64,000 nucleotides of DNA. It comes from Ligula intestinalis. Taxonomy: Eukaryota > Platyhelminthes > Cestoda > Diphyllobothriidea > Diphyllobothriidae. The notes below the pieces were generated by a model. It was not told where the DNA came from and did not search any database. It saw only the letters and a list, made by a program, of their open reading frames with translations. Within the stretch, counting starts at the first letter, position 1, and each line of letters begins with the position of its first letter. The stretch is from assembly GCA_036362985.1 (NCBI GenBank), contig JAYGXS010000003.1, positions 44,666,336 through 44,730,335 of the forward strand, read 5' to 3'. Positions 44,001 through 57,200 of the stretch are shown here, piece by piece. The translations under genes were made by a program, and so were the position numbers.

Positions 44001-47000
44001 CTGGTAGATAAAGATCAATTTCTGATGAAATAAAAAACTACAGAAACCTAATGACCTAATGAAGGATAAGCTTTTCTGAAGCTATGCGCAATGCTTGTAG
44101 AAATTTGGTGTACCTTCATCATGAATGCAAACATGACAAAAACTCACGAAGACAGCAGGGCAGCTGAGGGAGCAGCAAACAAAAGGACTGGATTTCGGGA
44201 GCAGCACAGAGACGAGTGTACTCAAAGTTTGTGTGGACTGAAAATATGGCATCTGTGAGAGCGTAGGCCGGTGATAAGAAGATCAGCACCTTGCGAATGT
44301 ACAAGGCCAGCAGCTGCTGATGAATCATTGGTAGGCAGAGTGATTCAACTATCAACATTCCTATTATGCCTGATGAAGTGACGGAAAAGAGCATCCTTAA
44401 AAATGGAGGCGCTTAAACGACAAACACAGCTGGCAGGAAGAGGCATTATAAAATCGACTAAATGAAGTCAGGGTAAGAAAGTAAAAAGGTGATAAAATAG
44501 GGCAGAGGCAGATTTCATGCGCCGACTTATGATAACAGAAACCAAAGAAGATATTATTTCAATCGAGGGAACCCTTCGCTACATTAGGTCAGGAATCGTT
44601 GAAATCATCAGATACAGATGGCGCGTAAACTAACGACAACACGACATGCCAAGTTTGTACAAACTAAGAAGAAAGCTGGCTATTTGAAGCGGAAAGGGGA
44701 AGACTGCAAAAGAACATGCGATGTTTGTAGTGCAGTACATTGTGGTCGTAATAGAAATTCACCTGTGCAATCATACACGAGTGGCAAGTGCTAAGGACGC
44801 GACAAATATCAGGCATACCTTCAACTGTGCCAAAGTTTGCATTGTTGGCGCCTATCAATCCGATAATTTCTCAAAGCCATACACCCCGATGGATCATGTA
44901 TCCATTCATGTACCAAGTAATCCAAGACGAAATAAAAGAAACACAAGCCAATGTAAACTGAGTGATAGCATACGGTGGACACTCTTCGGCGCAAATAGTG
45001 CATTATGACTGACATTTGGAAACCCTAAAAAGGTCATCTACCTATCGGTGGAACCAGTGTCGAAACTAAACAGACTTGTTATACTACAATAGGCATACAA
45101 TGGGCAGGAAACAATTTTTACTACTAAAGAATTCATAATTCAGTGATGGGGCCAGACTGCCTTTTCTGGATAATTATGTACACTCTGCATACGGGACACA
45201 ACTTTGCCTACACCAGATTTTGCGATTTTGGCGCTTGCCTATCGAAAAACTTCACAATTCCATACGCCTATTGTTGGCGTTTGTACGTAGGCTTATTCCA
45301 CAGAAATATACGAGGTAAGCCGCTTATTGCAAGTATAACACCACACGCAGTGAAAATCTGTATACTATATCTGGAGAAAAAACGAGGACATTCTGAAGGC
45401 TTAGTACAACCGGAGTACAGAAAATATGTGAAAGTCCACCAGATCTAGTTTACTGCACTACTGCCATCACCTCACTACGTTTATGGTCAACCAATATGGG
45501 CTGACTAACTTACCAGAGAAGATATTGAGTGCACCGAGCCAGATGAGGCCGGAGGTGGGGGTGCTGAAAAGGACCGAGATGAGGTACATCTCGGGGATCA
45601 CAGCCCAGCCAAAAGCAGTGAGTAGAAGGCCGATTAACCACAGCTGACCACCTCGTGCAAAGGGTGGAATATTGAAGAGAAGGAAGACGAAGAACGCACA
45701 GAGACTGGCGGTGGCGTAGGTAAACGCATCCCAGGCTAGCATGGAGAACCAGTAAGTGCCTAAAAGGGGACAACATAAAATGCGGCGTAGCCTACAGTAT
45801 GCTAAAGATATAGAATTCACCAAAACCCAGTAGGATTGGCAAATGCTTCCAGTCTGGGGCATTTCCAAGCACTCCGCGTGCCGATAAGTATAGTCAGCAA
45901 AGATATTGCCTACACATAAGGTGCACCAAGCACAAACATCCGCGATGAATGTGCGATCGGGTAAGTCTGATAAGGATGCTGTGTCAGGGCAACCACATCC
46001 TATAAATATTGCAAAATTAGCGAATAACACTACCTCACGCGATTCTGCCTGTGACGATGGATTTTATTGTGTTTCCGAAATGCCGGGCAAACAACTCTTG
46101 TTCCACAATTGCTTCGACTACTTCCTAAGATTTCTGTTTTCACCCATAGCGTTGGCATATCAAGTTAAAAAAGTTGAGCTTGCGGGGTTGGGAACTGCCT
46201 CCTTCAGCCTCCCTCGAAAATCAACAGCAACGACCTCACTTTGACTTGCACATATGTATACACTCTGTGAAGGAAAGCGAATCTAAAGAGAAAATGTTGA
46301 GAAGCTAAATTAGTTGCCTCTGTCACATCAGAGCAAACCACGTGCCTCCTCTTACTGGCTCTCGGGCAGCAACTGTCAGCTCCTGTGGGATTGAGGTGAA
46401 GAGGACGGTGACATCAAACGACACTACGGCCTTAGGTGCGCCGAATTGTATTGCCTCGAATCATACTACGAACTGAGTAGCTGTAGCTTGCCAGAGTCCG
46501 TAGAGAGAAGCATGAGGTGTTGAGACAGCAATTTAGCCAGGTTGAAGGTGAGTGTGCTACATAACTATATAGTTGGCAGCGTACTTTGGTCATCGCATAT
46601 GCCCATAAACGGGGGCTCGTGGTAGATGCGCTGGATCAACACGGATTCAGATCGGGACATGGCAGACGTTATGCAAGTTGCGCTCCCATAACAATTACCG
46701 CACATGGGGCGGGGAGGAGGAGGGTGTTGGCGGCACACGTAGTTGCAGACTCAGGCACCGGCCACCCGCTGCCCTTGGTGGCTCCTGCCGCCACGCAAGA
46801 TCTCGCCTGCAGTCTTCTTGACTATGTCTCATCACCGGGCATGGACGGTCAACGGAAGCGATGGTGCGGTAGATGAAAAGCAAGTTTACTATTACTTACA
46901 CAGAGTAGTTTCAGCGTGGAACGCTCTTCCAGGAGAGGTTGTCCTCTCCACTTGTGTCCATGCATTTAAGAGTAGACTGGACATGTATCAAGTGCAAACG

Positions 47001-50000
47001 CAATAAGGGTGAAAACTCTTTCATCAGATTCCAATGAATCCCTTACAAATGAATCACATTGTTTATCACATCCATTGCATCAAATTATACTACTCGCGAT
47101 TTGCGAGTAGGCATATATTTTTCTGTCATATTTTTGTGAAGACTGTCTTCCCGGAACTGTCGTAAATTTTAAATTTTTCGTGGTATCAACTTATTTCATA
47201 TCATCCTGTTACCAACAGGGAGTTCAAAGGCATTCGCCTATCTTTCCCTCAATAAACTGATACTGATACATAATCTACGCTTAAGTCACCGCCCCTACAC
47301 CACGACGATGTGCAGCACATTGTCGGAATCGAACAGTCATCCCGTGGAACCTTTCCGTCTGTTTGAAAGTATGGAACTCTATCCTCCAATAGGATCATGC
47401 CCCCCTCACAATAGGCTGTACTGCATGTGAAACGAAACAAAAATGGAGATCAAACAGATCGACGGTGCGATTTTATCCGGCTTTACACGGGCCTCATGAG
47501 CCCATAACTACTTGATATTGTCGCGACTGTGGTGAAGAACAACAGACGACATGGTACAGACCGACTAGATCAGGCGTGAGTATGTCTGTGTCAAGTATAA
47601 GAATGCAGTAGAGTGCAAATGCTGGATGCATAGAGAGAGTATATTAAGACAAACTAGTACACGTACCCAAACGGGCGCCAGATACGAACTGGAGGTGCTT
47701 AGCGTTGGAGGCGCGTTCGGAAATGAGACAGAAGGCCAGACTGCCGACGAGGAAGGAGACACCAGCAAGGGTGTCCACTGAAAGAGTGATACCAGAGATT
47801 AGGATGGTCACCCAGGTCTCTTGCGCTGTGATTATGCCAAATAGTTCGGTTGGCACTGTGGTTGGCAGCGGATGGTTGAAGGTATCGATCCGGTAGAGGT
47901 CCTCCAAGCGAATTATAAGAAGATAGAACAATGATAAAAGGGAAAAGACAGCAAGTGACAAGAAGGAAACCTAGAAGAATACGATAAAGATGCCTGGAAA
48001 CGATAGGACAAGAAACAGACAAACTGGAGTTATGGACCTCCGCTTGCAATAGAGTGATCAATAAGCAGTCCGTGGGGGGGGGGGGAAGACAGAACAGTCT
48101 AGCAAGCGTAAAAAGAAGCGTGTACTTTGGACTGTTTGGCTAATTAGGAACTGCGCATCCCGATATACATACGCGAAGATTTACGTTTCCTAGGAAAACT
48201 ATTTACTTAATTGTGTCAAAAACGAGGAGCCATGTCACCGAGATTATAAGAGTGACCCTGACTGAAGCGTCATATAGATACAAAAAAGCCCTCTACACAA
48301 GCAGAAAACTATGAATGTCGGCGAGCATGAATCGGCCTTATCTAACTGGAATCGTGGGTAACAGAGCTATAGATTCACAGCTGAAGCCGGACAGTCTAAT
48401 CTGTTAGGAAAATCTGTAATAGTCATGCCGCAAAAACTACAATGACCAAGCAGGAGTTTGCAAACATAGATGAGCATATATGCCAGTATCACATTACTTC
48501 CTACTGGTGGAGAGAAGGAATTAGAGGCCCTAGCTTGAAAGTATTATCCCAAAACTTTCAGGAAAAAAGTTATTTATCTAACGTGGATAATGATGAGTAC
48601 ACAAAAGAGGTAACATCGGAAGACCACAAAAACCGTAACTCTCTGCATCATGAACAATCGTCGTGGAATGAGTCGAAACATTTACTCTAGATTTTACTCC
48701 CTTCAAAATGGTAATAGTGTGGTGTGCAGATGACTTCGTTATTGCAGTTCCGATAAAGAGGACTAAAAATCAGTTTATGATGGATGGGGAAGGTTAACCG
48801 ATGTATATAAGTGGCCCTATCTCAAAGGCCTGCGTCTGATATTAAGAATATATTGCCACCATTTCGGGCATGGGCAAATAGCAGTGTTCAGGTAGCATAG
48901 AACGCAAAAAACCGTTATTATCTACTGCCGCACACGCGAGGCAAAAAAGTATGATGTTGCACAGTAATATGGGGTAATACGATCATCGACAAAAAAGGGA
49001 ACCTGGTACAACCATGTCCGGCTCATTAGACATCATCAGCCAACCACGTCCAACCCCGAATTTTGCAACCCTCTAGACTCGAAATTGCGACCTGCTCGTT
49101 GGAAATCCAACGCCTTAATCACTGAGCCACGGGTTCGGCATCCCATAGGTTGCGATCGGTTTAAGTAACGGTAGTAGTAGGGTAGACCTCGATCGCGTTA
49201 AGATATACGCTCGTCTCGTTGTGCATCCGGGCAGAGTGACACCAGGTATCACAGACAACTGTGGGTCAAGCAACGCCTTGCCCCACGCAAACTTAAGGCG
49301 TAAATGTTACATTCTCAGTTGGAAGCTCAATGACGCAAGGGGGCCAAAGAGATAAGCCTCAAAAATACAGCGACCTGTGCTTTGCAGGTAATGCAATCAA
49401 CTCAATGTTCTGAGTATGTTCCCGACAGTACAGAGACAAAAGCCAGAGGGGAATCGTACGTTCAAACAGCCATGGTAGGTTAACCCAGACAGATATATGC
49501 AGGTCAACATCACTTCTAAAAAGCCTCAAAACAGGGGTAACTTAAATCGCCGCGAGCGAGTGCCTAGTAAAAGCTTTTTGGTCAGAGGAGCAATAAGAAA
49601 AGGTCAGGAGAAGATTTTAATTTTCCACAACATTAAGACAATATCTTGCCACTCGATGCCATTATCAATGTCGTGACGAAGAAGGGAATCCATCAGCAAT
49701 GATGAATGTGACGACGCTTGCGTAACTCTCGTAACTCAATTACCTCGATTTCTTTCTAAACAATGCATTTAAGTTTCGCATTAAATTTTGCCGGGTTTGG
49801 GGTTGTTTCGATGGGCACATGGGTGTACACTTTTTTGAGTTGCACTCAATAGAGCCACTAGAATCTGTTCTGCGGATATGATTGATGAGGAGTGGACTTT
49901 CCTCAAGAATGTGCTGCTTGGAAACGGTTACCCTGCGAAATTTATTGATAAGTATCAACTCCTGAAATATCAGTACCAAAAAAGCCGGTGAGCATTTTCC

Positions 50001-53000
50001 TCCCTTTCAAGGGTGATATAACGGAGGCTTCGAGGCACAATTGAAAGAACTTATCCCGCCGCTAAATTGTTGGACATAAGCACAACAACGACCATTCCAG
50101 TTCGACCGACGAAGGACCCTCTGCCTATGCACGCCACTTCAAACTGTGTTTATGAGTTCACATGTAGGTGCTGATTCAAATACATCGGGCGCACGCAAGG
50201 GCAGTTGGCAATACGGTCAGCTGAACACATGCCGAAGTGGTTGCTCAGGGCGGAAAATAAAGTACCCAAGAGTTCAATCACTAAGCCCTTAGTAGACACT
50301 GGCCATACAGTCGACCAGACAACTGCATTTAAGGTCGTACTTCGGGCGACGACCGGGCGTCTCCTACGTCTTGCGGAGGCCGCTGCAATACGGAGAAGAA
50401 AGCCAGAACTCTGTAAGCAGCTGGATCATGTGATCAACCTCGCGTTGCCGTGGTAACGATCGATAAACTCATTCCCGCGTACGTCTCCGCGTCAACCTTA
50501 GGACTGACTGCTACCCTGTCCCCTACCCCACCCCCCCCCCCCCCGTTTCATCCACGTCCTGCAGGCCTTCACGAACTGCCATGCTGTGACAATTACCCCT
50601 CCGCCTCCTCTACCCCTCACCGTGCGCCCACATCTATGACTAATCGTTTCTGCTGCCTTCACCTATCATGTTTCAACCTTCGAGACTGACACTTAATTGG
50701 ACAGTTACTTCTCTTATTAATAGGCAACGACCGTTAGCAGCTGATTGAGCGATCACGACATTTCATGACGTCATTAAATTCTGCTCAATTCGTGATCTTC
50801 GCTTTCTTCAAATTCCTTCCAGGAAAACGATGTTTCAATTTTCTGAAAAGTACAAAGTTCGTAGAAATCGGGATAGCTAGGGAAGGGTAAAACACGGCTC
50901 TGCCGGAAAGCCTGCCCCCTCTGACACACAAACACGGACGAAAGCCTGGTTGGGTCGGAGACATTGTAGTGAGAACAGGAAGCAAACGAGATTCGAGACG
51001 GAGAATGGGAGCGAGAGACTAACAAGTTGTCTTATCTGGGTGCGCCTTGAGACAATTGGCTTGCAAAACACTTAAGCAATTACAAGTTAAAATTGGTCAA
51101 AGGAGCAACAAGGGCGGCAATAGGTCATAAACTGCATGTTATCACAAAAACTCGGGTACGGATTACTTATTTGGCGGCCGCGGCAGGATAGAGGTAGCTT
51201 TGCGACAAATTCTAAGGGGGAGGGCGGGTATGAATATGGTTTTGGTGCGAGCTAGAGCACGAAAGTATGGGATAATCCTGAAATTTAGCGCAAGGTCACC
51301 TCAATTATGGAAAGAGAGGGAGGGAGGACAACACTTTTACTCTCGTGTCCTGTCAGCGGACCACGTGACAGTAATTCCAACCAAAAATTTAAATAAATGC
51401 GAAAATAAAGCAGGGGTGCGCGGTTTAACAGCGCCTTCGAGGGGAATTGTAAGGAGAGAGCAAATACAACCAACCGGGTTCTGTGAACTCTCATTGGCCG
51501 CCTTTCGGAGAAGGGCATTGGAGAGGGCATTCAGAGCGACCGGAAGGGCGTGAAGAGATTCACCCATGAAGTAGTTAATGGCTACAATGGCGTCTTTGCT
51601 TTGTTGCACAACCAGTCCCACAATGTACTGGGTGATATAGTAGTGCAGGCTGGTCATACTTGCGTTCAAAACGCTCTCCTGTAAAAAAATAGAATCAAGA
51701 CTTAATTGTATTCTTACAGTCCGAGGAAGGGTTACATTGTGCGGTCCTAGTAAAGGCGTGGTAGCTAAGGCCGCATGAAAGACGGGGAGGGCATTAATAG
51801 GGGTTTTATGGGTGGGGTACATGGGTGGGGTACATGGGTGGGGTACATGGGAAAGTGCATAAAGTGGCCAAAGTGACGTATGAGCAATGACAAAAAATTA
51901 GTCAACTCGCCTCAAAAATGGAGGGACTATCAAGCCTACGGATGGTGGCCTGCCTGGGCAAAAATTGGCTTTCATAAGCCGTCAGTAGAGTTCCCGCGTC
52001 AGAGGTAGGTGCAGTTGCCGTGGCGACGACCAAACCGGTACCGAATGGTTTCAGGGAGAGGGCCAATGAGGGCAGGTTATCGGAGGCGCTGTTGGCAAAC
52101 TCGCGGTAGAGGAGATGAGCCACCAGACTGCAGATGCACGGGATGAGGAGTTGGGCGAAGGTGAGAAGGGGGTGTCGCTTGCTGTATGTAAACCGCTTCC
52201 CCAGGAGAGCAAAGAGTTGAGAGGAGTAGAGGGCGATGCCGGCTGCGCTACGTGTCTCAAGTTGCTCGAGATCAAGAAGAGGTCCAGCTGAAAGTAGTAA
52301 AAGTTAACGTGAGGCGAAGGGGTGAGTGTGTGGCGGGAGGGAGGTACGGAGGGGTAACGATGTGACACAAGGCTGAATAACTGCAGGCATAGAGTCGGCT
52401 TTAAAGATTGGTGTGTGTACCTACCCTCCTGGGAATTAAATCTTGGTATAATTAGGGGGCGATTTGCAGATTTGAATAACACAACTGACCCAATTGTGAA
52501 AAATTTGCGGCCATTACTACATCTGTTCCTTGTTGATGTGGGTTCGAATCACACTAAGGCCGTCAATTTTTCACAATTGGGCCAATTGAAATTATGGTGT
52601 GCATATGGTCGTGTATATGACACGAGCAGATGAAGTGACTAGGCGTGCCAGTCACTGCGCTTATTCCCTGCGCCAGATAACTGACGAGTTCTCGTGTCTG
52701 GGAAGGAAATGTAGAGTGAAGGCTATGGTTCCGGGCATTTTCCTCACAATAAACAATCTGACGGGCTTGAATCTATCACAGTGCGCTAAAAGCCGTGATG
52801 TGGAAGACTGTCAACTGACGAGATCAGTCAATCCTCCTTCTACGACAGAGCGTCAAGCTGCAATGACACCTCTATGACACTCACACTCGGTTGGAAGCCG
52901 AATTACCCGGGTGTTGTTTGTGTGAAATACTGATTCATTTTGCGTGGACCAGGAGTGCGTGTATGGCATGCGTAACAGGCGGTTCGGCTTCCTCAGCTTC

Positions 53001-54258
53001 CGCTTTTCTTAACTGTATCTTGACGTCAAGCTGTGATGGATGAGGCAGGATAGAGTGCGGGGGATGCTACGCAAGTCTACAATTAATGTAAAATAATTCA
53101 CACGCAGGTGGCCGTTATTGCGCCAACCCTGTCGTACGGCACACGGTGGACATCGATGACAAAAAGAAAGGAGAAACATGAGCTCAGTATTTTCCAATTT
53201 CGAAGATCGTTACAGCCCCTACTACTACTTCTTGTCACGACAGTTCGGCTGCCAAATCCGATGAGGTCTACCGTGTGCCCCACAACAAGGTGGGCGTAGA
53301 GACGGTTGGTAGGAGCAAGCCTAACAGATTCGCTTGCAGGTTGTCCTGATAAGTCGCTCCTGCGGCGGACAGCCAACAAATTTTCCCTTTTCAATGCGAA
53401 CTGTCTCAAAGTCATGTGTCTTCGCGGGCGACTGTCCCCGCTCGCTGACCTTAAACCGCTTGATTGACATTTATTCGCACACATACGTGCGCATACAAGC
53501 GGACACACAGGCGTGCCCAACTAGTCGCAGTTTCTCAAGAGCCACTTGAACGCGCCACCCTGCGGCCATGCAACAAGTGACCTCAAAACTCGATATCCCT
53601 CGACTAATCCAACACTCCGACCATGCAACACTTGAACTCGCTTTACAATCACTTAAAACCAACTGTCACGTCTCACACTTGTAGACACTCTGGAGTACGA
53701 CTGGACGCGGTCAGCATCAGCCCTGGCTTCGCCAGTGGCCACTGCCACCCGGGAACCACAGCAGACGCGTCTTCGACCGCGTTCCCACCCACCCCCAGGA
53801 CGGCCAAGGTCTGCTAAACCAAACCTACCTATGGTGGATCCATCTCTTCTCCTCTCAATCTTTTTTATGACAGAGCAGCCCCCTTTGACCATGCTGCTCC
53901 GACTCCTCCGTCTCCTCCTCCTCGCCGCCGGGATTGAGGCCCACCCGGCGGGGTTCCGGATCCAACAAGGGCTACTTGCCTGCCTGCCTGCCTGCCTGCT
54001 ACCCGAGACAGTAACTTCGGGTTCTTTACACAATAAAACCTTCATTATGATGATTTCCACCTCTACGCCCTTCTAGTTGTGTTCTTCCTTGGGTATTCAA
54101 CAAAGCATAAATAGACAGTAACATCTCGGCTTTAGTAACACTAAAACAACGGTGACTTAGGCCTGAAGTAGTTTATGAGGAAAGTAGACATGCGCAGGAT
54201 CTGCTGCACTTACCTACGCTCGGTGTCAAGACGGAGGTGAAATTGAGAAGAAGAAGAA

Positions 54259-54289
<31 letters not shown>

Positions 54290-57200
54290 AAGAAGAAGAA
54301 GACTCGATCGCTGGGACAATATGTTTATTCGCCTGAAGTTTCGAAATCCGTCGCGGATTTGTCTTCAGAGACATACTCACAGAACAGTAGCAGAAACAGT
54401 TTGTGTCCACAGGGTTCCGCCGTAAAAATAATATTGTCCCAGCGATCGAGTCGTCTTCTACTTCTCAAGTACTTCCTGGGACTCGCATGTTCGCTTGTAT
54501 TAGGAGGTGAGATTATCGGAGGCGTGATCCAGCACAGCACCTGATGAAGCAAAACTATCACTCTACGCATGTTACACACGCGTCTGTTTGCGGATCAGTA
54601 TTTAAAAAAAACAGCAAATGCGCGGCTTCGATCCCAAAAGTGTCTTTAAGGTGCATTAGCCACGACAATTAGGTACACAAAAGCACAACCGTTCCTATAG
54701 TGACAGTAACATTCATATTACTTCCAGCGTATCAGCTGTCCGTGAAAGTGATTTTCGAGGACACCACGGCATAAAAATATGCGGTAGTCTGTATTTGTAA
54801 CATGTGTTCGGGTGCCGTTGTTATCGGTTTTGGCCGATTTTACGGCCCCAGAACAGAGTAAGTCGGACACACCAAGGTGAATCCAGCCAAGACTACTTCA
54901 CTGCTCACATTACTGGTTCCCAAAAACCTTCCTCCTACCGCTAGGCTTAATGCAAATCAACCTAGTGCCCACAGCGTTAAGACATGCAAAACGTTACGTT
55001 AGTATGCGGCTTTCACTTGACACATGCACATCCACTTGTCTAATAGAAAAGACAGAAGAAGCGCAGCCTTACAGAATACGCAGAAGTACGCTTCGGAAGT
55101 ATAATTAGGCCAGTAATTTTACTGGTGTGTTACAAACCATGCGGTCATTATTTAAGCGCCTACGCTTCGGTGCGCAATCAATTGCCGTTTCTGTTCATCC
55201 AAGACATTCCAGAATTCGTCCCTTTCGTATTACATATGGTCTGGAAGGCAACTTCAGAAGGAGCTAATTATAAACCAGTTTAACAGCAATAATTTTAAAG
55301 GGTAATTCCCGCGCTGAGGTAGGTGTGAAAGAGTTCAGTTAGAGAAAACACTAGTTAAAACAAGTGGTACTTACGTGAAGATGCATAGGATCGCGATTCC
55401 ATGGAATCTATAGACAAGAAACAGGGATTGCATGAGCGTGAGCAAGTCTAAGGAAGTGCATTCTGAAGCGTCAACACCCGAGACTAACGGTTCTCAAATG
55501 CTGACTTGAAGCAATGTCTACTGATGCTGTGGCGCAAAGCCGTACTTACTGGGGTGGGATGAGTCAAAGGTAGAAAAGAGGAGGAACAAGAGTAAAAAAT
55601 ACTCAGACGTAACTTTATACCAAAGGACTACAAAAAAGAATATTTTTGTGCGTGTTTTTCATAAAATTTAGTTGAATTTATAAGGGCGTGGAAAATCCAT
55701 GATAAAATGGATATTAATTAAGTGGCCACTTTTCAACTAGTATGATTTTTGCAGGTGGTCAGAAAGAATCTCGTTTCCAACTCGGTATCCTAAAGGGACT
55801 AAGATGCCATGCAAGTATTTCGCATGATAATTGATATAACAATGCTAATAGTAGCGAATATTCGAATCCCAGGAAGCAGTTCAGAAGACGAAGATGCGAT
55901 CACTGGAACAAGAGTTTTATTTGCCTGACGTTTCGGATTCCCTCAGGAATCCTTAATCATAGGTAATCGAAGAAAAGTCTGAAACATGCGCAGATGGGGT
56001 GATACATGCATATATTACACGGTATTTATAGTTCGTAGCGGTCACCCGCATGCGTACTATAATTGTCAGTTACTTTAGCCACCGCTTGAGGTCTTGATTG
56101 GTGCGGTGATGGCTCATTTATTATCACGCCGTTCTTGTCCGCTTCAGATGCGGGGTTGATAAGTGCGCGACAATTATGTCTGCTGTCGTCAGAGTTGTCG
56201 CTGCGCCCAGTCCTTCCCACGTGACTGATTCTCTCGCTCAGAAAATTTCTCAGTACACTGTATGGGAACGCCAAATCGTTGCGCTTGTTGATGGACTGGG
56301 GGTCGGAGAACCATGACTCGAGCAGCTTGCGACTCACGCGGTTGTCACCTCTTGCGAGGATTTCGGCCTCGTCAAACTTGAAAATATGGCCGGGTCCCGT
56401 CGAGTGAGCTGCAACCTGGGAATTGGGATCTTTCTTCCTCACCGCCGGCCCCCAGTCTATCAACAAGCGCAACGATTTGGCGTTCCCATACGGTGTACTG
56501 AGACATTTCCTGAGCGAGAGAACTACGAACTATAAATACCGTGTTATCTGTGCATTATCACCTCATCTGCACATGTTTCAGACTTTTCTTCGATTACCTA
56601 TGATTAAGGATTCCCGAGGGAATCCGAAACTTCAGGCAAATAAAACTCTTGCTCCAGTGATAACAATGCTACTTAAGCAGTCTTTTCAAAGCAAAAATTT
56701 ATTCGGAATTTTGCTTACCATATAATGAGATAGCACATCTGCCCCCTCGTTAGGACAGTTATTTGGGCATGGTACGGGAAGTCAAAAGACGCATCTATCC
56801 ATGAAACGTTTACAACAAAATATTGACTAGGACCGCTGACCCCAGGTCGAATTAGCTACTTCTAGGAGTCTTTCATAGTATTCCCAAAAGTGGTTCGATT
56901 ATAAAATCTATGTATTATGGCATGTATCTGAAATCCAACACAAAAACACTGATCAACGAACATCTTCAAAGGATTTTCTTGTGCACCTTTTGCATACAGG
57001 CATTAGGTTTGTCGCGAAAATATTCGTTGGCTAGTATGTGCTAATTAGTCGCACACGGATTAAGTTTCAGTGTGCTAAAATTGGTAGAATAATGCAATTG
57101 TTACGCTTATCTTTTAACTTTAGATGAAAGGGGCAAAGTAAGTAGGCAATCTACCGATTCGTTTTATAAAATATTCGAAAAAAATAAGTTTGACACAACT

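Noticed and set aside
51337..52482. Long minus-strand open frames extending beyond the TMD2 exon limits
   Set aside because: Only the parts between the stated splice sites match ABCA; the extensions read through introns or lie in the wrong frame.
54525..54570. Possible hammerhead ribozyme core (CTGATGA) near a Penelope-type terminus
   Set aside because: Penelope-like elements can carry hammerhead motifs, but the expected stem II and GAAA after CTGATGA are not there (AGCAAAACT follows), and no closing stem is seen.
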